Of a stretch of 64,000 nt of DNA, positions 43,015 to 50,734 are shown piece after piece. The position numbers and the translations under genes were made by a program. Origin of the DNA: Paucimonas sp. (lineage in GTDB: Bacteria; Pseudomonadota; Gammaproteobacteria; Pseudomonadales; Pseudomonadaceae); contig JAIRVG010000060.1 of assembly GCA_031253995.1 (NCBI GenBank), forward strand, positions 62,001 through 126,000. Reading direction: 5' to 3'. How positions within the stretch are numbered: position 1 is the first letter of the stretch; each line of letters opens with the position of its first letter. Below the pieces are notes generated by a model. That model was not told the DNA's origin, did not search any database, and was given only the letters and a program-made list of their open reading frames with translations.

Positions 43015-43911
43015 TCAGGCTCCTTGCTGGCCGACGGAAAAGTCGTGGCCCCAGAGGCTCACGCGGGTGAACTCGAAGGCCGAATGCTCTGCCCAGTCCA
43101 CTTGCAGGCCGCCGAAGCCGTACTCCAGGTCGAAGCCGGACGGGGTCTGCATGTAGAAGCTGGTCATGCGGTCGTTGAGGTGCTGGCCGAGGGTGGCCGA
43201 GAGCTTCACGCCATGGGCCTGGTGGCGGTCGTGGGCGCGACCGACCTCGGTCATCGAGTCGACCTCGACCATCACGTGCACGCAGCCCGACGGCACCGGG
43301 TACTCGGCCAGGGCCAGGCTGTGGTGACGGGCGTTGGCGCAATGCAGGAAATGGATACGCACCGGCGGTGCCGACGGATCGGGGCGGAAGTTGAAGATGT
43401 CCGAGAGGCGGAAGCCGAGCACGTCGCGGGCGAAGGCCAGGGTCGCGTCGAAGTTCGGTGCCGGCAGCACGGTGTGGCCCAGGCCCATGTCGCCGGTGAT
43501 GAAGCGCGGCACGCCCTGGGGGGATACGAACGGCTGGCAGTCGGAGCGATGGCCCCAGCTCAGCTCATGGCGGTTGCCGGACGGGTCGGTCACCAGCACC
43601 AGCGCCTGCACGCCGCGCTGCTCGATCTCCGCAGCGCTGCCGGCCTGGTAGTCGATGCCTTGGGCTTGCAGGTGCTGCAGCGCCGTCTCGAAGGCCTGCT
43701 CCGAGGCCAGCTCCCAGCCGGAAGCCAGGTAACGCGGCACATCGCCCTCCACCACCAGCATGCGGAACGGCCGCTCGTCCATCTTCACGTACAGCCCGCC
43801 CTGCGGCGCCGGGCGGGTCTGCATGCCCAGCACGTCCTCGGCGTAGCGCTGCCAGTGGCCGAGGTTTTCGCTCTGCGCGACGAAATAGCTCAACCCACGA
43901 ATCTCGATCAT
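43015..43911 (-). CDS. hsaC: HsaC/TesB-like extradiol dioxygenase
   Basis: A 298-residue type I (vicinal oxygen chelate) dioxygenase with a duplicated betaalphabeta domain. Iron ligands are H146 (GLGHTVLP), H212 (CVHVMVEV) and E263 (GFDLEYGFGG); NARHHSLALAEYP supplies the catalytic His. It meta-cleaves 3,4-dihydroxy-9,10-seco-androstatriene-9,17-dione (3,4-DHSA), opening aromatised ring A. It is first in the operon, before ipdA, with the 18-bp motif 64 bp upstream. Its hydrolase partner HsaD lies about 12 kb away behind the M66 block. Confidence 0.85.
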   Translation of the reverse strand: MIEIRGLSYFVAQSENLGHWQRYAEDVLGMQTRPAPQGGLYVKMDERPFRMLVVEGDVPRYLASGWELASEQAFETALQHLQAQGIDYQAGSAAEIEQRGVQALVLVTDPSGNRHELSWGHRSDCQPFVSPQGVPRFITGDMGLGHTVLPAPNFDATLAFARDVLGFRLSDIFNFRPDPSAPPVRIHFLHCANARHHSLALAEYPVPSGCVHVMVEVDSMTEVGRAHDRHQAHGVKLSATLGQHLNDRMTSFYMQTPSGFDLEYGFGGLQVDWAEHSAFEFTRVSLWGHDFSVGQQGA

Positions 43912-43975
43912 GCCCTTGGTCCTCGATGGCGGAATGCGGAATCGAGGTCATTGTGCAAAGGGGCGACAAGGGCAT

Positions 43976-43993
43976 CATCGTCCGTTGAGACTA
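43976..43993 (-). promoter_or_regulatory. Steroid-cluster 18-bp motif upstream of hsaC-ipdA-ipdB operon
   Basis: Reads TAGTCTCAACGGACGATG in gene orientation, an exact match in both halves of TAGTC-N5-GGACGATG. It is 64 bp from the ATG, the same distance as at the DUF1329 gene. Confidence 0.65.
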
Positions 43994-44009
43994 CGCGGGT
44001 TGGTGGCTG

Positions 44010-45983
44010 TCACTTGCGGCCATGGAACGAGGCCCTGGATTTCCCGGTGGGCTTGGTCAGATCCAGGAGCACGGTCCGCCGGCCGTCGACGAACAGCTCC
44101 GCGGTTACGGGCTTGATGCTCCGGGGTATATTGACGTGCACCCGGTTCATTACACCGGCGTCAAGACGCTTCGAGCTGAGTACGTAGCCCCACATGTCAC
44201 CATCTGCTGCGCGCACCTCGATCCGGCACTTGGCACGTTTCAGCTCGACGCCCCGGTCCCATCTGAACACGTTGCAGTAGTCAGCATGCAGCGGACTGTA
44301 GAGCCAGGCAGGCAGGATGGCATCCGGGTCGTAGTAGCCAAGGATGGTGGTGACCGCCGTGCCAATCCACATTGGCTTTCGCGCGAAGTTGAACGAGAAG
44401 TCGTCGACCTGCACCCACTTCGAGCCGTTGGACTCATAGTTCAGCACATTCCCTTCGACCAACTTCACCACCTCGCCATTGATATGTAGCTCGCTGCCGT
44501 ACATGGCCTCATGCACGATGTGGAGCCCGCGCCCCTTGTTTTCAGCGCTGGCCGCAGGCACGTAGACGTACTTCGCCCAGTGGCTGTTCCAGATGGACAC
44601 TTCAACCACACGATGCTCCATCAGCAAGGCACGCAGGGTGGACTCCTCCACCGGGGCTTGCGACCCATGGAGGCTGGTGAATTCCGCCCAGGGTTCCATG
44701 CTTCTGGTCTTCTCGTTCCACACCGAATAGCCGGTCTTCGATGCCTCGTCGTACACCACCTTGCCTTGAATGGCCGATTGCACCTTGTCCAGCGTGTACG
44801 GCGTGAGCAACGGGTATGCGTTGGCCGCAGGATAGAGCTCCCACCCACCCGCCAGAGTGTCGATGCCGAAGCGATGTCCATGGAAAGGCGCCTGGCATTC
44901 ATTGTCCATGGACCTCACCTCGCCCGTCTCTTTCTTGGCGAAGTTCGGCAGGAAGACATTCTTGTCGCTGTCCCAGCCCCAGGTGGAGTTCGGGCTGCCA
45001 GCGGGGCGGTGGACAGAGTTCTTGAAGCTGGCGGTTGCGCCGTCGAGACTGAGGGCCCTGACCACGTACTGATAGAAGTCGTCGCCCTTGCAACCTTTCG
45101 CGGTAACGATGCTGCCACCGCCGGACGAGCCATGCACCACCCGGCCTTCGGTGTAGAGGCCAACCGAGCTATGGACGGCGATCTGGCTGGCCACGTGGTG
45201 CTTGCTCAATCCCCCCTCGCCGATGCCAGGCGAGCTATGAATACCAACGTTGGCGTTGTTGATACCCAGCAACACCAGTTCCTTGCCGATCCGCTGGCGT
45301 ATGTCGCCGGTGTGCGCGCTCGCCGCTTCCCCTTTGGTGGAGCGTTCCTTGTACAAGGTACCGTCGGGCATCATGATCTCCTTCCAGTGCACCGGCTCGT
45401 AGCGGTTCACCACCAGCTGGCTGCAGGGCAGTTGCTGGAAGAGCTGACGCTGCAGATCGGCGTCGAAGGTTGAGGTGAACATATCCTGGGGCTCGGTCAG
45501 CATGCCCACATCGATGACATGCAGCATCAGCTCGCCAGGAGCACCGACGCTGACATCGTGGTAGTAGCCGGAGCGGAAGCCCGAGCCGAACAGGAAACGG
45601 ATGCCGGGCAGGATGCAGGACCAGGGCAACCGGTAAGTCCAGAAATTGTCACCGTAGACGATCTGCTTGCCGGCGGACGTTACCCCGCCATCCGCCACTG
45701 CAGGCAATGCGCTCGGCGGGTCCATCGGCGCGCTGTACAGCAGGGCGCCATCGGCAGCGATCACCTGCAACTCGACGTAGGGCAGGACTTCGCCGGCCAG
45801 GGGCTTGAACATCACCAGCGTGGCGCGCTGGGCTACCAGCCGCACATGCACATCCTCGGGCAGCTTCGAGGCCCGGGACGGCAGGATGTTGGTCTGGGCA
45901 CACAGCACGCTGCCTTGCAGCGAACCGTGCAGGTCGTCTTTCAAGGGCTGGTCGTTGAACGCAATGGTGTTCGCTGCGGACAT
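44010..45983 (-). CDS. M66 (StcE/TagA)-like metallopeptidase paralogue lacking the zinc site
   Basis: A 657-residue protein aligning gap-free over its first ~340 residues with the intact M66 peptidase at 50.7-52.4 kb. It shares LPCSQLVVNRYEPVHW, NNANVGIHSSPGIGEGG, TWGWDSDKNVFLPNF and CQAPFHGHRFG. At residues 305-309, where the intact protein has HELGH, it reads QYVVR, and the third His (315) is Gly. The frame is undisturbed and no shifted frame restores the motif, so this is a true loss, not a sequencing slip. A ~90-residue insert near the C-terminus is shared with the next paralogue. There is no Sec signal. It is probably a binding-only pseudoenzyme. Confidence 0.7.
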   Translation of the reverse strand: MSAANTIAFNDQPLKDDLHGSLQGSVLCAQTNILPSRASKLPEDVHVRLVAQRATLVMFKPLAGEVLPYVELQVIAADGALLYSAPMDPPSALPAVADGGVTSAGKQIVYGDNFWTYRLPWSCILPGIRFLFGSGFRSGYYHDVSVGAPGELMLHVIDVGMLTEPQDMFTSTFDADLQRQLFQQLPCSQLVVNRYEPVHWKEIMMPDGTLYKERSTKGEAASAHTGDIRQRIGKELVLLGINNANVGIHSSPGIGEGGLSKHHVASQIAVHSSVGLYTEGRVVHGSSGGGSIVTAKGCKGDDFYQYVVRALSLDGATASFKNSVHRPAGSPNSTWGWDSDKNVFLPNFAKKETGEVRSMDNECQAPFHGHRFGIDTLAGGWELYPAANAYPLLTPYTLDKVQSAIQGKVVYDEASKTGYSVWNEKTRSMEPWAEFTSLHGSQAPVEESTLRALLMEHRVVEVSIWNSHWAKYVYVPAASAENKGRGLHIVHEAMYGSELHINGEVVKLVEGNVLNYESNGSKWVQVDDFSFNFARKPMWIGTAVTTILGYYDPDAILPAWLYSPLHADYCNVFRWDRGVELKRAKCRIEVRAADGDMWGYVLSSKRLDAGVMNRVHVNIPRSIKPVTAELFVDGRRTVLLDLTKPTGKSRASFHGRK

Positions 45984-46034
45984 GATGATGATCTCGGCAG
46001 GTTGTGACGTTGAACGCTCTTTGGTTGGTGGCTG

Positions 46035-48002
46035 TCAGTTGCAGCCATGGAAGGTGACCCTGGCTTTCCCGGTGGGCTTGGTCAGTGCCTGGTGCAGGAC
46101 CGCCTTGCCGTCGCGGTAAAGGGTCACGGATACAGGGTTGATGCTCTGCGGCACGTTGATGTGCAACCGGTTCATCGCCCCGGAATCGCCACGCACCGAC
46201 CTGAGCACGTAGCCCCAGATATCGCCCTTGGCCGTTTGCACTTCGAGCCAGCACTTGGCGCGTTTCGTCTCGATGGGCCGGTCTGGCTTGAACACGTTGC
46301 CGTAGCCCGCATACAGCGGACCGTAGATGTAGTCACGCAGTTTGCCCTGGGGGTCGTAGTAGCCGAGGATGGTGCAGACTGGCACGCCCAACGATTTAGG
46401 TTCGCGTGCGACATTGAACGAGAAGTCGTCGACCCGCACCCACTTCGAACCGTCGGACTCGAAGTTCAGCACATCGCCATCTGCGGTCTTGATGACCTCA
46501 CCATTGATATGCACATTGCCGCCTTGTGAACACTGTTGTACGAAGCGCACCCCGCGCCCTTTGTTTTCAGCACCGGCCGCAGGCATGTAGGCGTCGCGGG
46601 TCCAGTAGCCGGGCCACATGGACAATTCGAACAGACGATACTTCGCCACCAGGTCTCGCATGCCGGCTTCATCCACCGGCCCCTGGGTCGGATTGAAGCA
46701 GACGAACTCAGCCCAGGGCTCCATGCTCCTGGTCTTTTCGCTCCACAGCGAGTAGCCGGTCTTCGATGCCTTGTCGAACACCACCCTGCTTTCAATGGCC
46801 GATTGCACCTTGTTCAGCGTGTACGGCGTGAGCAACGGGTACGCCAGGGCCGCCGGATAGAGCGTCCATCCACCCGCCACCACGTCGAGTCCGAAACAGT
46901 GCCCATGGAAAGGCGCCTGGCCTTCATCACCCCAGGAGCTCACCGCGCCAGTCACTTTTTTCTCGAAGTTCGGCAGGAAGACATTGTTGTCGCTGTCCCA
47001 GCCCCAGGTGGAATTGGGGTTGCCTGCGGAGCGGTGGATGGAGTTCTTGAAGCTGGCGGTTGCGCCCGAACTGAAGGCCAGGACCGCCGGCTGACTGAAG
47101 TCGCTGCCCGTGTAGCCCTTGGCGATAAAGATACCGCCACCGCCGAACTTGCCATGTACCACCACGCCTTCTGTGTAGACGCCAACCGAGCTTTGGCCGA
47201 CGAGCTGGCTTGCCACTTGGTGCTTGTTCAATCCGCCCTCGCCGATGCCTGGCGAGCTGTAGATGCCAAGGTTGGCGTTGTGGATGCCCAGCCCTACCAG
47301 TTCCTTGCCGATTCGCTGACGCAGGTCGCCGGTGGTACTGCCCGCTGCTGGCCCGCCAGTGGAGCGGTCCGTGTACTGGGTGCCGTCCGGCATCACGATC
47401 TCCTTCAAGTGCACCGGCTCGTAGATGTTCACCACCAGCCGGCTGCAAGGCGTCTGCTGGAAGAACTGGCGCTGCCGGTCTGCGCTGAAGGAGGTGAACA
47501 TGTCCTGCGGCGCGGTCAGCATGCCCAGGTCGATGGTGTGTATCACCAGCTCACCAGGGGCGCCGACGTCTACGTCGTAGTAGTAACCGGAGCGCAGGGC
47601 CGAGCCGAACAAGAGACGGATGCCTGGCACGATGCAGCACCAGGGCAAGCGGTAAGTCCAGAAATTGTCACCGTAGACGATCTGCTTTCCTCCCGACGTC
47701 AACCCGCCGTCTCCGACCTGTGGCAATGCGCTCGGCGGGTTCATCGGCGCGCTGTACAACAGGGCGCCATCGGCGGCGATCACCTGCAGCGTGATGAAGG
47801 GCAAGGTCTCGTCACCCTGAGGCTTGAACATCACCAGCGTGTCGCGCTGGGCCACCAGCCGCGGATGCGGATCGTCGGGCAACGCCGAGGCCCTGGACGG
47901 GATGATGCTGGTCTGGGCACACAGCACGCTGCCTTGCAGCGATCCACGCAGGTCGTCTTTCAAGGGCTGGTCGTTGAACGCGATGGTGTTCGCTGCGGAC
48001 AT
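46035..48002 (-). CDS. Second M66-like paralogue lacking the zinc site
   Basis: A 655-residue close paralogue of the adjacent protein: same N-terminus MSAANTIAFNDQPLKDDL, same GATASFKNS(I/V)HR and FHGC end. The HELGH position reads QPAVL (304-308), so no zinc ligands remain. The two genes are tandem, 51 bp apart, on the same strand. They share the C-terminal insert, which indicates duplication after the catalytic residues were lost. No signal peptide, membrane segment or toxin domain is visible. The upstream intergenic region holds inverted-repeat elements facing the ACAD operon. Confidence 0.7.
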   Translation of the reverse strand: MSAANTIAFNDQPLKDDLRGSLQGSVLCAQTSIIPSRASALPDDPHPRLVAQRDTLVMFKPQGDETLPFITLQVIAADGALLYSAPMNPPSALPQVGDGGLTSGGKQIVYGDNFWTYRLPWCCIVPGIRLLFGSALRSGYYYDVDVGAPGELVIHTIDLGMLTAPQDMFTSFSADRQRQFFQQTPCSRLVVNIYEPVHLKEIVMPDGTQYTDRSTGGPAAGSTTGDLRQRIGKELVGLGIHNANLGIYSSPGIGEGGLNKHQVASQLVGQSSVGVYTEGVVVHGKFGGGGIFIAKGYTGSDFSQPAVLAFSSGATASFKNSIHRSAGNPNSTWGWDSDNNVFLPNFEKKVTGAVSSWGDEGQAPFHGHCFGLDVVAGGWTLYPAALAYPLLTPYTLNKVQSAIESRVVFDKASKTGYSLWSEKTRSMEPWAEFVCFNPTQGPVDEAGMRDLVAKYRLFELSMWPGYWTRDAYMPAAGAENKGRGVRFVQQCSQGGNVHINGEVIKTADGDVLNFESDGSKWVRVDDFSFNVAREPKSLGVPVCTILGYYDPQGKLRDYIYGPLYAGYGNVFKPDRPIETKRAKCWLEVQTAKGDIWGYVLRSVRGDSGAMNRLHINVPQSINPVSVTLYRDGKAVLHQALTKPTGKARVTFHGCN

Positions 48003-48128
48003 GGTGGCGGTCTCGGCAAGTCGTGGTGATGAACACTCCTGCGCGCGTGCGCGCGGCTCTTGTCTGAGCGTAAGTCAGCGTCACGGCCTCGATCAGACCG
48101 TTTTCCCATAACCAACGCCGGGCGCTGA

Positions 48129-48147
48129 CTGGCATTTTTGTCAGTTG
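48129..48147. promoter_or_regulatory. Weaker copy of the CAACTGACA-type element
   Basis: The minus strand reads CAACTGACAAAAATGCCAG. It lies in the 259-bp region between the second M66-like gene and the divergent ACAD pair. It matches the elements at 34013 and 53788 in 16 of 19 positions with one or the other copy. Confidence 0.4.
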
Positions 48148-48185
48148 CCACGGCCCGGTTTTACGGCTAGCCGGACACTCGGGAC

Positions 48186-48203
48186 TAGTCCGTTCCAAGG
48201 ATT
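48186..48203 (+). promoter_or_regulatory. Possible degenerate steroid-cluster motif upstream of the fourth ACAD pair
   Basis: Reads TAGTC-CGTTC-CAAGGATT: left half exact, right half 4 of 8. It lies 58 bp before the ACAD ATG, within the distance range of the stronger copies. Weak on its own. Confidence 0.3.
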
Positions 48204-48261
48204 CGCCGGGCGCGCGCTCGTCTCACACTGCCTCATCAACCGAGACACAGAGACCGATCTC

Positions 48262-49434
48262 ATGGAGTTCGCCCTTAGCGAAGAGCAATTGATGATCCGC
48301 GACAGCGCCGAGCGCTTTCTCGCCCAGGCCAGCGATTCGCCGGCAGTGCGCGAAGGCATGGCGCGGGTCGACGGCTACGACCCTGAACTGTGGCGCAGGA
48401 TCGGCCAGGAACTGTACTGGCCGGCGCTGATGGTGCCCGAGGCGCACGGCGGCATGGGCCTGGGCCTCGTCGAACTGGCCCTGCTGCTGGAGCAATGCGG
48501 GCGCTTCCTGCTCGGCGCGCCGCTGTTCGCCACCAGTTGCCTGGCCACCCCAGCCCTGCTGCTGGCCGCCAACCCGCCTTTGCAAGCCGAGTGGCTGGAG
48601 GCGATCGCCGCTGGCAAAACCCGCGCGACCCTGGCCTTCTCCAGCACAGGCAGGATGGACGCCGACAGCGTGCAGGTGCTGGGCGCTGCCGAAGCCGGCG
48701 GTTATCGCCTTGCGGGCAACTATGCCCAGGTCATCGACGGGGCCGAGGCCGACCTGCTGATCGTGGCCGCACGCACGCCCGGCAGTCACGGCGAGGACGG
48801 CATCAGCCTGTTCGCCCTGCCCGCCTCCACTCCCGGTATCACCCGCCATTCCCTGCCAACCCTGGACCAGACCCGCCGCCTGGCGCGGATCGAACTGCAG
48901 GATGTACACGCCACCGACGCGCAGTTGCTCCACCTGCCCGGCCAGGGCTGGCCACTGCTGCGCGATGTACTGGACATCGCCGCCATCGGCCTGGCCGCCG
49001 AGCAGACTGGCGGCGCCCAGCAGAGCCTGGACCTGACCCTCGCCTATATTGGCGAACGCAAGCAGTTCAACCGCAGCATCGCCAGCTTCCAGGCGGTCAA
49101 GCACCGCTGCGCCGACATGATGCTGCAGGTGGAATGCGCCCGCTCCGCCCTCTGGTACGGCGCCTGCGTGGCCGCCGAACGGCTCGCCGGCGACGGCGAC
49201 CCGGCGCTGGCCGCGGAGCTGCCGATGGCCGCCGCCACCGCGCAGATCCATGCCAGCGAGGCGTTCTTCCACTGCGCGGCGGAGTCGATCCAGTTGCACG
49301 GCGGCGTCGGCTTCACCTGGGAATACGACCCGCACCTGTATTTCAAACGCGCCCGCGCCGCCGAACAGATGCTCGGCACGCCGGCCTGGCATGCCGAGCG
49401 GCTGGCCGCACAGCTGATGGGAGAACACGCATGA
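48262..49434 (+). CDS. Acyl-CoA dehydrogenase, non-catalytic-type subunit
   Basis: A 390-residue ACAD-fold protein: LSEEQLMIRDSAERFLAQ, FNRSIASFQAVKHRCADMML and ESIQLHGGVGFTWEYDPHLYFKRA. The base position reads DVLDIAAIGLAAEQTG, with the LD pattern and no Glu. It is followed with a 4-nt ATGA overlap by a catalytic-type ACAD, the fourth such pair in the window. It faces the M66-like genes divergently. The start at 48262 aligns with the family N-terminus, though its SD is weak. Confidence 0.82.
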   Translation: MEFALSEEQLMIRDSAERFLAQASDSPAVREGMARVDGYDPELWRRIGQELYWPALMVPEAHGGMGLGLVELALLLEQCGRFLLGAPLFATSCLATPALLLAANPPLQAEWLEAIAAGKTRATLAFSSTGRMDADSVQVLGAAEAGGYRLAGNYAQVIDGAEADLLIVAARTPGSHGEDGISLFALPASTPGITRHSLPTLDQTRRLARIELQDVHATDAQLLHLPGQGWPLLRDVLDIAAIGLAAEQTGGAQQSLDLTLAYIGERKQFNRSIASFQAVKHRCADMMLQVECARSALWYGACVAAERLAGDGDPALAAELPMAAATAQIHASEAFFHCAAESIQLHGGVGFTWEYDPHLYFKRARAAEQMLGTPAWHAERLAAQLMGEHA

Positions 49435-50618
49435 AGATCGGTTTCAGCAGTGCGGACGAGGCGTTTCGCGAAGAGGTCGCGCAGTGGATGGCGGCGCACC
49501 TGCGGGGCCCGTTCGAGGCCCTGCGCTTTCGCGGCGGTCCGGGTGACGAACATAGCTTCCCCGAGGAACGCAAGGCCTGGGAACGCGAGCTGGCCAGCGT
49601 TGGATTTACCTGCGTCGGCTGGAACGCGGAACACGGCGGACGCGGCCTGAGCCTCAGCCAGCAGGTGATCTTCCACGAGGAGTACGCCCGCGCCGGCGGT
49701 CCCGGACGCATGGGCCACATCGGCGAAGGCCTGGTGGGCCCGACCCTGGCCGCCTTCGGCAGCAAGGACCAGCAGCGGCGCCTGCTGCCGGGGATCCTTG
49801 CCGGCACCGAGTTCTGGTGCCAGGGCTATTCCGAGCCCGGCGCCGGCTCTGACCTGGCCAACGTGCAGACCCGCGCACGCCTGGACGACAGCGGCGAGTA
49901 CTGGCTGGTCAGCGGGCAAAAGGTCTGGACTTCGCTGGCCCACGAGGCCGACTGGTGCTTCGTGCTGGCCCGTACCGAGCCTGGCAGTCGCGGCCACCAT
50001 GGCCTGTCGTTCCTGCTGGTGCCCATGCACCAGGACGGCATCCGCGTGCAGCCGATCCGCCAGCTGACCGGCACCAGCGAGTTCAACGAAGTGTTCTTCG
50101 ACCAGGCGCGCACCTCGGTGGCCAACCTGGTGGGCGCGCCGGGCGATGGCTGGAAGATCGCCATGGCCCTGCTCGGCTTCGAGCGCGGGGTCTCGACCCT
50201 GGGCCAGCAGATGCTGTTCCAGAACGAACTGGACGAGGTGATCCGCATCGCCGGCGAAAACGGCGCCAGCTGCGATCCACTGTTGCGCCAACGGATCGCC
50301 CGGGCCTGGGCCGGGCTCAAGGTGCTGCGCTACAACTCGCTGCGCATGCTCTCCGGCCCGCAGGACGGGCGTCTTGCCCGGGAAGCGATGATCTACAAGC
50401 TGGCCTGGTCCACCTGGCATGCCGAGCTGGGCAAGCTGGCGATGGACGTGCTCGGGGCGCAGGCGGAGATCATCGACGGCGCGCCGTATGAACTGAGCCG
50501 GCTGCAGTCGCTGTTCCTGTTCACCCGGGCGGACATGATCTATGGGGGGAGCAACGAGATCCAGCGCAATGTGATCGCCGAGCGGGCGCTGGGGATGCCG
50601 CGGGAGGTGCGGGGCTGA
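49431..50618 (+). CDS. Acyl-CoA dehydrogenase, catalytic-type subunit
   Basis: A 395-residue ACAD: WCQGYSEPGAGSDLANVQTR and SGQKVWTSLAHEADW, with Glu251 in LLGFERGVS as catalytic base. The C-terminus is IYGGSNEIQRNVIAERALGMP. The ATG at 49431 follows GGGAGAA and overlaps the stop of the non-catalytic partner. The strong resemblance to the 37.2-kb subunit suggests an ancient duplication of the pair for a different chain or ring thioester. Confidence 0.84.
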   Translation: MKIGFSSADEAFREEVAQWMAAHLRGPFEALRFRGGPGDEHSFPEERKAWERELASVGFTCVGWNAEHGGRGLSLSQQVIFHEEYARAGGPGRMGHIGEGLVGPTLAAFGSKDQQRRLLPGILAGTEFWCQGYSEPGAGSDLANVQTRARLDDSGEYWLVSGQKVWTSLAHEADWCFVLARTEPGSRGHHGLSFLLVPMHQDGIRVQPIRQLTGTSEFNEVFFDQARTSVANLVGAPGDGWKIAMALLGFERGVSTLGQQMLFQNELDEVIRIAGENGASCDPLLRQRIARAWAGLKVLRYNSLRMLSGPQDGRLAREAMIYKLAWSTWHAELGKLAMDVLGAQAEIIDGAPYELSRLQSLFLFTRADMIYGGSNEIQRNVIAERALGMPREVRG

Positions 50619-50624
50619 CAGCAT

Positions 50625-50694
50625 GGAGCAACACATGACTCATTGGTTTGGCAGGGACAGTGTGGGAGTCCGCAGCGCACGGTGGACCCCCACA
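50625..50694. repeat. Copy of the 'AACAACACATnACTCATTG' dispersed repeat
   Basis: GAGCAACACATGACTCATTGG continues into TTTGGCAGGGAC, then an imperfect hairpin TGTGGGAGTCC / GGACCCCCACA. It lies between the ACAD pair and the M66 gene, which converge. Related to the elements at 5.54 and 58.2 kb. Confidence 0.6.
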
Positions 50695-50734
50695 AGATTC
50701 GCGTCAGATCAACGCCAACACCTTCGTCCCTCGT

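Noticed and set aside
44010..48002. Loss of HExxH in the two M66-like proteins as a frameshift or sequencing error
   Set aside because: The flanking residues stay in register with the intact paralogue, the two inactive copies agree with each other in the altered stretch, and other frames do not encode the motif.
48129..48147. Possible sigma-54 promoter (TGGCA...TTGC)
   Set aside because: The GG and GC dinucleotides do not have the required 10-nt spacing. The tract fits the CAACTGACA-type element better.
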